Source of the DNA: Verrucomicrobiaceae bacterium
Lineage (GTDB): Bacteria > Verrucomicrobiota > Verrucomicrobiia > Verrucomicrobiales > Verrucomicrobiaceae
Length of the DNA stretch: 64,000 bases
Direction of reading: 5' to 3'
Assembly: GCA_016713035.1 (NCBI GenBank)
Contig: JADJPW010000016.1
Span: 1-64,000, forward strand
Position 1 is the stretch's first letter, and each line of letters starts with the position of its first letter. A program made the translations under genes and the position numbers. The notes below the pieces were generated by a model. It did no database searches. It worked only from the letters and a program-made list of their open reading frames with translations, and was not told the DNA's origin. Positions 35,200-43,704 of this stretch are shown in pieces.

Positions 35200-36386
35200 G
35201 GCGCGGCGGGGAGGCGTTCGGCGACACGCAGACGAGCGCTGCGAGCGCGGGGATTGAGTGCAGTCTCGTCAGCACTTGCCTCGATGGGCTTTTTGGTGAC
35301 GAGGGTGAGAAAATGGTCGGGATTCGGCCTCGGAGCGGGCCACTCGGGCCTATCGAGCTGCGGCGCGGCGAGGTGCGCGAGCGTTTGCTTCACGATGCGG
35401 TCCTCTAAAGAGTGAAACGTGATCACCGCGAGGCGACCACCGGGTTTCAGCCACTTCGGTGCTGCTGCGAGGAAGTCACGCAGCGCGGCGAGCTCGTCAT
35501 TCACAGCGATGCGTAGGGCCTGGAAGACGAGCGTGGCCGGGTGGCGCTTCCCACGCTTTGGCGATGCCGTGCTGACAATTTCTGCGAGCTGCATGGTCGT
35601 GGTGATGAGCCGTGATGAGCGTGCTTTCACGATAGCTCGTGCGATGCGGCGTGCGTTTTGCTCCTCGCCATAATCGAAAAAGATACGCGTAAGTTCCTCA
35701 TCCGACGCGGTATTCACGATGTCAGCCGCTGTTTGCTCCGCATCTGTGTCCATGCGCATGTCGAGTGGTGCATCCCGCATGAAGGAGAAGCCGCGAGCGG
35801 CATCATCGAGCTGATGACTGCTGACGCCGATGTCGATGAGCATGCCATCGAATCCGCTAATGCCAGTCTCCTCGATGATCTGCGGGAAATGGCGAAAATT
35901 TCCCCTCAGGGCACAAAAGCGCTCACCATAAGGCTTCAGTCGTGCGCTGGCATGCTTGATGGCCTCTTCGTCCTGATCCATCGCGACGACACGGGCACCG
36001 TGCTGGAGCAGCGCCTCGCTGTGGCCACCACCACCCAGCGTGCCATCAAAGATGAGCTTGCCCTTCTGCGGCTGTAGCGCCTCCAGCACCTCCTGCATCA
36101 GCACCGGCAGGTGATAAAAGGGCATCGCCCGCTGCCCGAGCACCTGCATCTCTGGTCCATCAGGATCAAAGGAACTGCCGCCTCCGCTTTCACCACGCTC
36201 CGGCGTCATTTGACCACGCGTGGTCACTCCCGCATCGGAAGCCACATCAGCCGCGCCGAACCACGGCCAGCTCCCGACGTGAAACAACTCCGTCACTCTA
36301 TATAGGGCATCTTGCAGCACACGCTGCGGCCAGCCACTACCTTGCGGTAGGCTGAAAGGCTGCGGAAATGCGATGGAGGCGTTCAT
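35196..36386 (-). CDS. rsmH: 16S rRNA m4C1402 methyltransferase RsmH (MraW)
   Basis: 396 residues in the longest frame; the usual RsmH is about 310. The family core begins at residue 88 ('MPFYHLPVLMQEVLEAL') and contains 'FDGTLGGGGHSEALL', 'AMDQDEEAI', 'GFDGMLIDIGVSSHQLD', 'GFSFMRDAPLDMRMD' and 'ITFHSLEDRIVKQ'. N4-methylates C1402 of 16S rRNA. The first 87 residues may be a real extension or an over-called start; an ATG at 36125 would give 309 residues. First gene of the dcw cluster; no mraZ precedes it. Confidence 0.93.
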   Translation of the reverse strand: MNASIAFPQPFSLPQGSGWPQRVLQDALYRVTELFHVGSWPWFGAADVASDAGVTTRGQMTPERGESGGGSSFDPDGPEMQVLGQRAMPFYHLPVLMQEVLEALQPQKGKLIFDGTLGGGGHSEALLQHGARVVAMDQDEEAIKHASARLKPYGERFCALRGNFRHFPQIIEETGISGFDGMLIDIGVSSHQLDDAARGFSFMRDAPLDMRMDTDAEQTAADIVNTASDEELTRIFFDYGEEQNARRIARAIVKARSSRLITTTMQLAEIVSTASPKRGKRHPATLVFQALRIAVNDELAALRDFLAAAPKWLKPGGRLAVITFHSLEDRIVKQTLAHLAAPQLDRPEWPAPRPNPDHFLTLVTKKPIEASADETALNPRARSARLRVAERLPAAP

Positions 36387-36781
36387 GAGACGGGAGGGAA
36401 CAGAAAGAAATGGACCCGAAGGTCGGCACCCATTTCAACCGGTATAATTGATAGTTAATCAATCTTTATAATCTGGTTTCTACGAGAAATGCAACGCTGT
36501 TTTCAAATTTTTCGCGGATTCGCTAACTACCGTAGAAACTCGAAAATACTGTTCATGCAAACATTGGCACTGATCATAATTTCCACCAAAAAACCCGCAT
36601 ATTTGGCTTTTTGCCTTCGCAGTCAGCCTTTTCTTTATGGCGCTGGAAGCTCCATTCTAGGCCGGTTCCACGAGCTTTCCGTTCGTAATTTATTCGTGAG
36701 CACCCCAACACCATCCTCGACATCTAGCCGGTTTTCTTGCTAGCCTGCGAAAAATCCTAAAATCGAACCAATACACAAGCC
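36387..36781. other. A/T-rich divergent regulatory region with palindromes
   Basis: This 395-base region separates the dcw cluster from the divergent Lys-rich protein and is far more A/T-rich than the rest. A palindrome ATTGAT-agtta-ATCAAT lies at 36447-36463, and GTTTCTACG (36476-36484) is inverted as CGTAGAAAC (36531-36539). Both could be protein-binding sites or hairpins for divergent promoters. No good 17-base-spaced promoter pair was found by eye and no gene is supported. Confidence 0.5.
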
Positions 36782-37492
36782 ATGGCTAAAAAACCTGCTC
36801 CCAAGAAAGCGTCCCCGAAAAAGCCTGCTCCTAAGGCTCCAGCCAAAAAAGCCAGCGCAGCCAAAAAGCCTGCTCCAGCAAAAAAAGCCACCGTTGTGAA
36901 AAAACCAGCACCGAAGCCAGCGGCAAAGCCAGCGAAAGCAGTCAAGGCAGCACCTGCGAAGAAGCCAGCCGCACCAGCCCCCGTCGCCGCTGCACCTGCC
37001 CCCACGCCGAAAAAAGAGCCAGCTCCTATTTTTAAGCCCGTCTTTGAAGCCAGTCCGCCACCACCACCGCCAGCTCCCGCACCCGCACCAGCTCCGTCAC
37101 CAGCACCCGCACAAAAGCTCGTCATCGCCAAGAATCCATCGCCTGCCGGCACACCATTAGCCCTCTCTACCCAGGCCTCTGCTGGCGCTGCCGCCAATGG
37201 CAACACCCATCCCGCCAACATCCTCGTTCTCGTCAGCAGCGGCGGCTGGCCCGTGACAGACCTCTCCAAGGACAACTTCACGCTCATGGAGTACTTTGAG
37301 GTGCCTGGGCAGCAAGCCCCCTTCAGCAACAACATCACTTCTTTCCGCAATGTCGGCACCGGTGCCTACCTCATCCAGGTAAAGCCCATCAATAGTGCCA
37401 CTTGGCGCAGCGGCCATCACCTCGCCCAGATCATCGTCAGCTCAGATGACAATCGTCAGGGCCAAGGAGCCGTGAAAATCATCATCCGCTGA
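36782..37492 (+). CDS. Lys/Ala/Pro-rich histone H1-like protein with C-terminal beta domain
   Basis: 236 residues. Residues 1-75 are almost pure Lys, Ala and Pro in AKK/PAKK repeats, like bacterial H1-type DNA-binding tails. Residues 80-112 are a Pro/Ala hinge ('PPPPPAPAPAP'). Residues about 135-236 form a compact beta-type domain ('NILVLVSSGGWPVTDLS', 'GTGAYLIQVKPI', 'HHLAQIIVSSDD') that I cannot name. No signal peptide, so it should be cytosolic and may bind nucleic acid. Transcribed divergently from the dcw cluster and ended by a strong terminator. Confidence 0.7.
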   Translation: MAKKPAPKKASPKKPAPKAPAKKASAAKKPAPAKKATVVKKPAPKPAAKPAKAVKAAPAKKPAAPAPVAAAPAPTPKKEPAPIFKPVFEASPPPPPPAPAPAPAPSPAPAQKLVIAKNPSPAGTPLALSTQASAGAAANGNTHPANILVLVSSGGWPVTDLSKDNFTLMEYFEVPGQQAPFSNNITSFRNVGTGAYLIQVKPINSATWRSGHHLAQIIVSSDDNRQGQGAVKIIIR

Positions 37493-37525
37493 TCGAATCA
37501 CCGCGATCCTCCAAGATCTCCACGA

Positions 37526-37557
37526 AAAGGCTCCAGACCCACCTGGAGCCTTTTTTT
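37526..37557 (+). terminator. Rho-independent terminator
   Basis: AAAGGCTCCAG pairs with CTGGAGCCTTT over a 6-base loop, with a seven-T run, 34 bases after the Lys-rich gene. Confidence 0.9.
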
Positions 37558-37613
37558 GCGCCTACACCTCCCAAAGACAAATGCATCCCCCCATCACCGT
37601 ATTTGGCAGCGTC

Positions 37614-40600
37614 ATGCGCCGCCTACTCTACCTCCTCCTCACCGCGCCAGCCCTGGCTGCGGACCTCCCACTGGATCAGAGCAGCGACATCCCAGCCAGC
37701 GCCAAGCGGCCCGTGGTGGTTACAGAATCAGGAATCAGGAATCCAAAATCAGGAATCCCCCGCCACGACCTCCCACCTGGTTACACCTTAGAGCTCGCCG
37801 CTGCACCACCGCTCGTCACACACCCCATCATGGGCTGTGTCGATGATCGGGGTCGTCTATTCATCGGTGATGCCACCGGCGTGAACTGGAACAAAGAACA
37901 ACTCGAAAAAAATCCGCCCAACCGCGTCCTCATGCTCGAAGACAGCAACAAGGACGGATACTTCGACAAAAGCACCATCTTCGCCGACAAGATGACGTTC
38001 CCCCAAGGTGCCTGCTGGCTCGATGGCAGCCTCTACGTCGGCTCTCCGCCCTCCATCTGGAAACTCACCGACACCGATAACGACGGCGTCGCTGATAAAC
38101 GCGAAGAGATCGTCACCGGCTTCGACTACACGGGCAATGCCGCCGACATCCACGGCCCCTTTTTGCACCCGAATGGCCGCCTCTACTGGTGCCACGGTCG
38201 CAAAGGCCATGATGTGAAACAGAAAGACGGCACCCCAGTCGATAACTCCAAAGCCTGCGGCATCTGGAGCTGCAAACCGGATGGCAGCGACGTCTCCTGG
38301 CACTCCCTCGGCTGCGGGGACAACCCCGTCGAAGTCGATTTCACCCCTGAGGGCGACATCATCGGCGTGCAAAACCTCTACTACACCCAGCCACGCGGTG
38401 ACACCATCATCCACTGGCTCTACGGCGGCGTCTATGAGCGTGCCGATCAGCTCCAGGCCATCGCCCACCTGCCGCGCACACTGGAGACCATGCCGGTGAT
38501 GTACAACTTCGGCCACGTCGCCGTCAGCGGCTGCTGCTTCTGGCGCAGCTACCCCACCAACCGAGAACAGCGAACCGAGAACCTTCTCGTAACTCACTTC
38601 AACACCCAGCGCCTCGTGCGCATGGAGCTCACCCCAGACGACAGCACCTACAAAGCCGTCGAAAACGAGTTCCTCAAATTCCACGACAGCCCCGACATCC
38701 ACCTCACCGACGTCATGGAAGACGCCGATGGCTCCCTCCTCCTCCTCGACACCGGCGGCTGGTTCCGCATCGGCTGCCCGAGTAGCTTGATGGCGAAGAG
38801 TGATCTGCTGGGGGCTGTGTATCGCGTGAAAAAGCAGGGAGCTAAAGTCGATGACCCTTATGGATTGACACTCAAACTGAAAATAACTCCACCCGATCCT
38901 CAAAGGAAAATAACAGTATTCAAATACGACCAACAGCAGCTACTCGAACTACTCAGCGACAATCGTGAGTTCGTTCGTCAAAAGGCCGCACGTCTGCTTG
39001 TAGAGGATGGGTTATCATTTAGTCCAAAGCTGGAATGCATCTGGGACATGTGGGCCTTTGCTTTGGTCGACAAAATTGCGGTAGGCCTTTATACAACAGA
39101 TCATGCAGCTCGGCAGGCGGGATTGTTGGCAACTTTCATTGCAGGACAGGTCGGACACCCGGATGCAATGCGGCCATTTCTAGACCCAAGATTGTCAGAG
39201 CAACCCCTTCCCAAAAGTCCTGACTACATTAAGGCTCTGGGATGGTTCCCTAGCTATAAGCTGCGTGTTCCAACTGGTGAAAATACTTCCGTTAGCCTCT
39301 CCATGTTGAATATGGCGGCAGGCAGTTGGGAGATCGGGCCAACGATCTGGAGTGATCCCGTTACAAAATCTGGCACTGGAACAAGTTATTACAGACGCCC
39401 GGCTGGTATGCCTCAAACTCTAAGCGCGGGCGAGCTCATGCAAATTGCGATGACCCGTAAGTTGCCCACCGAGGCAAAGGGTCTGCTTCTAAATACTCTA
39501 TCAAGCTTTGAACTTGATCCTGCAACGGAGCACGCAGCCATTTACGCGGCCATCGTGACCAAGGCATTCGATTTGAAAGATTTGGAGAACGCCGAACAAG
39601 ACACAACGCAACGACGAATGCTCGCAATCATTCGTGGCATTGCGACCAATGATCCGAGTCTGAACCTACCCGCATTACATATTGCCATGAGTTGGTTGAA
39701 CTATTTCGGCGAATCAAGTCGGGCGGCTATTGAATTTGCCAAAACCAACCCGGAGGCTGCCGCGAAACTGGAGCCCATATTGGAAAAATGGCTTCAAAAA
39801 TCCTCAACCTACGGCTCGAACTGGTTTGAGCGTGTTTCGCCTATCCTTTACGCTCATTTGGCAACAGAACCAGCCCAGCGAATGAATTCGAAGCTACTCG
39901 CCTCTGAAAATCCAGAGCTACAAACAGTAGCCCTTCGAGTCATCGCTAACCAATCGGGCGGCATAAGTCATGCAGGATGGCTCAAACCTCTCGAAGCCCT
40001 TCTCGCAAAACCCACCCCACTCCTTCTCGATGCGATCAAGAAGCTCAAGACGCCACACTTCGATGCAAAGCTGCAAGCCATTGCCAATGACACGAAGCAG
40101 CCGCTTTCCATCCGGCTCAAGGCGCTGGATGCGGCGAAGTCGGTGAAGCTAGAAGGCGAAACCTTTACGATGGTCAAAAATGTGCTCACGGACGTAGCAT
40201 CGGGCGCTGCGGCGAAGATCCAGGCGGCGGAGATGATCGTGCATGCGCCGCTTCCGAAGATGCGTGTGCCGGAGATCGCGCCGCTTTTTGCCACCGTGGG
40301 GCCCGTGGAGCTCAAAACGCTCCTCCCGCTGCTGAAACGGCACAAGGACGCGGACATCGCCCGCGCGTTCGCACGCGAGATCGCGAAGAATCCGGCCATC
40401 GCCAGCCAGCAGGAGAGTCTATACCGCACCGCGCTCGCAGACCTGCCCACAGACATTTTTGAAACCATCCTCCTCCCGGCCTACAATGCCGCCGCAGCCG
40501 CAACGGAGGCCAAAAAGCGCCAACTCGGCCCCTTGGCCGAAAAAGCTGCCTCCAGTGGTAATGCGGCCAAAGGCGCAGAGCACTTCAAAGCTGGAAAAGG

Positions 40601-40973
40601 CACCTGCATCGCCTGTCACAAGATCGGCGACGCTGGGCGGCCCATCGGCCCGGACCTGAGCAAGATCGGAGCGATCCGCACCGAGCGCGATTTGCTCGAA
40701 AGCATCCTTTTCCCCTCCAATACCCTCGCCCGCGACTACGAGGCCCATGTCATCGAGACCAGCGACGGGCAGCAAACGCTCGGCGTGATCAAGAGCCACA
40801 CAGCGGAGGGCCTGCTCGTCGTGGATGTGGCCGGTCAGGAGAAAAATGTGCCGCATCAGAGCATCACGGGTGATGTGACACTCACCACCAGCCTCATGCC
40901 GATGGGGCTGGATCAAACAATGCCAGAAAACGAGCTGCTCGACCTCGTCGCCTGGCTGCGGAGCCTGAAGTAG
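37614..40973 (+). CDS. PVC-type membrane-bound dehydrogenase-like protein with HEAT region and C-terminal heme c
   Basis: About 1119 residues from 37614, chosen because a signal peptide follows ('MRRLLYLLLTAPALAAD'); the frame is open from 37581. An N-terminal beta-propeller (about 50-410) resembles sorbosone-dehydrogenase-like proteins ('GVNWNKEQLE', 'NRVLMLEDSNKDGYFDK'). A long alpha-helical HEAT-like middle follows, then a C-terminal cytochrome c domain with C-I-A-C-H near residue 1000. The combination fits the secreted TIGR02603/TIGR02604-type heme proteins typical of PVC bacteria. A repeat copy is embedded near the N-terminus, and the section around 38.85-40.0 kb is lower in GC with different codon choice from both flanks. 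Confidence 0.82.
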   Translation: MRRLLYLLLTAPALAADLPLDQSSDIPASAKRPVVVTESGIRNPKSGIPRHDLPPGYTLELAAAPPLVTHPIMGCVDDRGRLFIGDATGVNWNKEQLEKNPPNRVLMLEDSNKDGYFDKSTIFADKMTFPQGACWLDGSLYVGSPPSIWKLTDTDNDGVADKREEIVTGFDYTGNAADIHGPFLHPNGRLYWCHGRKGHDVKQKDGTPVDNSKACGIWSCKPDGSDVSWHSLGCGDNPVEVDFTPEGDIIGVQNLYYTQPRGDTIIHWLYGGVYERADQLQAIAHLPRTLETMPVMYNFGHVAVSGCCFWRSYPTNREQRTENLLVTHFNTQRLVRMELTPDDSTYKAVENEFLKFHDSPDIHLTDVMEDADGSLLLLDTGGWFRIGCPSSLMAKSDLLGAVYRVKKQGAKVDDPYGLTLKLKITPPDPQRKITVFKYDQQQLLELLSDNREFVRQKAARLLVEDGLSFSPKLECIWDMWAFALVDKIAVGLYTTDHAARQAGLLATFIAGQVGHPDAMRPFLDPRLSEQPLPKSPDYIKALGWFPSYKLRVPTGENTSVSLSMLNMAAGSWEIGPTIWSDPVTKSGTGTSYYRRPAGMPQTLSAGELMQIAMTRKLPTEAKGLLLNTLSSFELDPATEHAAIYAAIVTKAFDLKDLENAEQDTTQRRMLAIIRGIATNDPSLNLPALHIAMSWLNYFGESSRAAIEFAKTNPEAAAKLEPILEKWLQKSSTYGSNWFERVSPILYAHLATEPAQRMNSKLLASENPELQTVALRVIANQSGGISHAGWLKPLEALLAKPTPLLLDAIKKLKTPHFDAKLQAIANDTKQPLSIRLKALDAAKSVKLEGETFTMVKNVLTDVASGAAAKIQAAEMIVHAPLPKMRVPEIAPLFATVGPVELKTLLPLLKRHKDADIARAFAREIAKNPAIASQQESLYRTALADLPTDIFETILLPAYNAAAAATEAKKRQLGPLAEKAASSGNAAKGAEHFKAGKGTCIACHKIGDAGRPIGPDLSKIGAIRTERDLLESILFPSNTLARDYEAHVIETSDGQQTLGVIKSHTAEGLLVVDVAGQEKNVPHQSITGDVTLTTSLMPMGLDQTMPENELLDLVAWLRSLK
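37725..37760 (+). repeat. Copy of the btubB-bklc spacer repeat inside a coding region
   Basis: Tandem gaatcaggaatcaggaatcc, then aaaatcaggaatccc. Positions 37735-37758 match 18406-18430 in all but about three positions. It is translated in frame as 'ESGIRNPKSGIP' just after the signal peptide region. Confidence 0.7.
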
Positions 40974-41023
40974 CGGCAAACAGCAGTTGCGCAGATGCAG
41001 GACTCCTTTCAGCATCCGCGCCC

Positions 41024-42283
41024 ATGAAATGGCTCCGCTCACTCTACGTCCAGGTACTCATCGGCATCGTGCTGGGAGTGTTGCTGGGGCTCTTTTGTCC
41101 TGATTTGGCGGTGCCGCTGGAGCCACTGGGCACTGCCTTTGTGAATGCGGTGAAGATGCTCATCGCGCCGATCATTTTCTGCACGGTGGTGCATGGCATC
41201 GCTGGCATGGGCGATCTCAAAAAACTGGGCAGTGTCGGCTGGAAGGCGCTGCTGTACTTTGAGGTCGTGACGACCCTGGCGCTCATCATCGGCCTCATCG
41301 TGGCCAAGGTGATCGAGCCAGGTGCTGGCATGCATGTGGATGCGGCGCAGATGAGCGTCAGTGCGGCAGACTCCGCCAAACTGGAGGGTTACACTCAATC
41401 GGCGGGCAAGCAGACCCTCGTAGCGCACCTGATGCACATCATCCCGAAGACCTTTGTCAGCGCTTTCGCCGAAGGGGAGATTTTGCAGGTGCTCTTCATC
41501 GCGATCCTGGCCGGGATCGCCCTAGCACGGCTGGGAGAGCAGGCGCGGCCGATCACCGAACTGCTGCACACCATAGCGCGGATGTTTTTCGGCATCGTGA
41601 GCATCGTGACAAAAGCCGCTCCCATTGCCGCATTCGGTGCGATGGCCTTCACCATCGGGAAATATGGTGTGAGCGCTCTGGGGCGGCTCGCGCTGCTCAT
41701 GGGCTGTGTTTACCTCACCTGTGCGGTGTTTATTTTTGTGGTGTTGGGCCTCATCGCACGCTGGAATGGCTTTTCGCTGTGGAAGCTGCTCAAGCACATC
41801 CGCGAGGAGCTTTTGCTGACTTTGGGCACCTCATCCTCTGAGGCCGCGCTGCCGCAGCTCATGACCAAAATGGAGCACACAGGCTGCTCACGCGGTGTGG
41901 TGGGCATCGTGCTGCCAGCGGGCTATTCCTTCAATCTGGATGGCACCAGCATCTACCTGACGATGGCTGCTTTATTCATCGCTCAGGCCACAGACACGCA
42001 TTTGTCGCTCTGGCAGGAGCTGGGCATCCTGGGCGTGCTGTTATTGACCTCCAAAGGCGCTGCGGCAGTCACCGGCGGCGGATTCATCACGCTAGCAGCC
42101 ACGCTCGCCTCCACGGGCACCATTCCCGTCGCGGGGCTCGCCTTGATCCTAGGCATCGACCGCTTCATGTCAGAAGCCCGCGCGATCACCAACCTCATCG
42201 GCAACAGCCTCGCGATGCTCGTCGTCGCGAAATGGGAGGGCGAACTGGATGAATCCAAGGCCGGAGCTGTTTTGCGGGATTAG
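41024..42283 (+). CDS. dctA: C4-dicarboxylate/Na+ or H+ symporter (DAACS family)
   Basis: 419 residues, about eight membrane helices plus two re-entrant loops. Family signatures: the serine-rich 'TLGTSSSEAALPQ' (first re-entrant loop), 'GYSFNLDGTSIYLT' with the substrate-contact region, and 'LTSKGAAAVTGGGFI' (second loop). Most similar in length and motifs to DctA; a glutamate-specific GltP-type role is possible. Standalone gene, convergent with the REC-MBL gene. Confidence 0.9.
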   Translation: MKWLRSLYVQVLIGIVLGVLLGLFCPDLAVPLEPLGTAFVNAVKMLIAPIIFCTVVHGIAGMGDLKKLGSVGWKALLYFEVVTTLALIIGLIVAKVIEPGAGMHVDAAQMSVSAADSAKLEGYTQSAGKQTLVAHLMHIIPKTFVSAFAEGEILQVLFIAILAGIALARLGEQARPITELLHTIARMFFGIVSIVTKAAPIAAFGAMAFTIGKYGVSALGRLALLMGCVYLTCAVFIFVVLGLIARWNGFSLWKLLKHIREELLLTLGTSSSEAALPQLMTKMEHTGCSRGVVGIVLPAGYSFNLDGTSIYLTMAALFIAQATDTHLSLWQELGILGVLLLTSKGAAAVTGGGFITLAATLASTGTIPVAGLALILGIDRFMSEARAITNLIGNSLAMLVVAKWEGELDESKAGAVLRD

Positions 42284-42317
42284 GGTGCCAGTTCGGCCCC
42301 AGTGCTTCCTGATTCGA

Positions 42318-43652
42318 TCACCGATACTCCACCAGTCCGTCGTATCCGTGTAGGAAGGGGATGCGGTAGCCGACATCGCTCAAAATCTGCTGCGTGAGGT
42401 TGTACTTCGCATGCAGAGCGCTGTCGTCATGGTCGGGATCATGATGGACGGCGATCCACTTCTTCACGCCAGCCAGCTTGGTCAATGCGCATGCGCTGGC
42501 CAGATTCGAGTGCCCCCAGCCGATTTTTTTGGGGTAATCAGCCGGTAGATACTGCGCCTCATGCACGAGCAGATCGACGCCCTCGACAAAGCTGAGTAGG
42601 GGCTCATGTGGCACGACGATGTCACTGCCACGCTCCAGACCTACGGGTGATCCAGTGTAGCCCTGGAGGAATTCATTATCCGGGATAAAGACCACTTTCC
42701 AGCCGTCGTGCTCCACTTTGAAGCCCACCGTGGCTCCAGGATGCTGCACATACTCACGGGAAATCTTTGCCCCACCGATCTCGACCGGCTTGTCATCGAG
42801 AAAGACGAAGTTCACCTTCGCGGCGAGATCCTCACGCTGGACCGGGAAGTAGTCCCGATCGAGCTGACCGACGAGGAGCGACTCCAGATTCTTGCCGAAG
42901 CCACGCTCGCCATAAACGGTGATTTCATAACCGGGGACGTAAATCGGCGTGAAAAAGGGAAAGCCCTGGATGTGATCCCAATGCGTGTGCGTGATGAAAA
43001 GATGAATGTGACGCGGCCCATCCTTCAATATCGAGAGCCCCGCATCTCGTAAGCCTGATCCGGCGTCAAAAAGGATGCGATCCTTCCCCGTGCAATACTC
43101 AAAGCATGTCGTGTTGCCGCCATGTTGTGCGTAGCGACCGCCAGAGACCGGGATCGAGCCACGCGTGCCCCAGAACCGTGCATGGGGCCTGCTGGAGTCC
43201 AAGCTGGGTGCATAGATGTCGGTCGGTTTTGTGCTACGAGCTGGCCGCGCCGCCTCCAGTGAGCAACTCGCGGAGGTGCTGAAAAAGCTCTCCAGGCGAT
43301 TCAGCAGCACTTTCGGCTCGAAGGGCTTGATCAGCACATCGAGCGGCCCGCTTTGGCGGATGTGCTGGAGTTCCGTGGAGTAATCCTTCGCCGTAGTGAC
43401 GATGACGGGCAGATTTTCCGTCTCAGGGGCCGCACGCAGCATGCGCATCGCCTCGAGACCATTGAGCTTCGGCATGATGAGGTCCAGCACCAGCACGTCT
43501 GGGTGAAAGGAAGCCACTTTCTCCAGGCACTGCTCTCCATCGCTCGCGACATCGACCACATAGCCCGCCTTTTCCAGCGCATGCCGGAGCTGCATGGCGA
43601 TAGCGCGGACATCTTCGGCGATGAGGATTTTTTTGGGGGCGGCGGCTGACAT
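42318..43652 (-). CDS. Response regulator receiver fused to a metallo-beta-lactamase hydrolase
   Basis: 444 residues. Receiver domain 1-125 with acidic pocket E13-D14, phosphoacceptor Asp57 in 'LVLDLIMP' and Lys109 in 'VLIKPFEP'. After a 30-residue linker, a metallo-beta-lactamase fold domain (about 158-440) starts 'ARFWGTRGSIPVSGG' and carries the metal motif H222-T-H-W-D-H227. The domain resembles the PhnP/cyclic phosphodiesterase-like branch. The output is thus a putative hydrolase controlled by phosphorylation, rather than DNA binding. No histidine kinase is adjacent, so the partner is encoded elsewhere. Confidence 0.85.
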   Translation of the reverse strand: MSAAAPKKILIAEDVRAIAMQLRHALEKAGYVVDVASDGEQCLEKVASFHPDVLVLDLIMPKLNGLEAMRMLRAAPETENLPVIVTTAKDYSTELQHIRQSGPLDVLIKPFEPKVLLNRLESFFSTSASCSLEAARPARSTKPTDIYAPSLDSSRPHARFWGTRGSIPVSGGRYAQHGGNTTCFEYCTGKDRILFDAGSGLRDAGLSILKDGPRHIHLFITHTHWDHIQGFPFFTPIYVPGYEITVYGERGFGKNLESLLVGQLDRDYFPVQREDLAAKVNFVFLDDKPVEIGGAKISREYVQHPGATVGFKVEHDGWKVVFIPDNEFLQGYTGSPVGLERGSDIVVPHEPLLSFVEGVDLLVHEAQYLPADYPKKIGWGHSNLASACALTKLAGVKKWIAVHHDPDHDDSALHAKYNLTQQILSDVGYRIPFLHGYDGLVEYR

Positions 43653-43704
43653 CGCTCAAAATCTGCCCCTGATCCCGCTGCGGCTCCAGCACGAATTTCG
43701 TTCT

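Noticed and set aside
36447..36475. TTGATA and TATAAT as a promoter for the Lys-rich gene
   Set aside because: Spacing is only 13 bases, too short for a sigma-70 promoter, although the bases match well.
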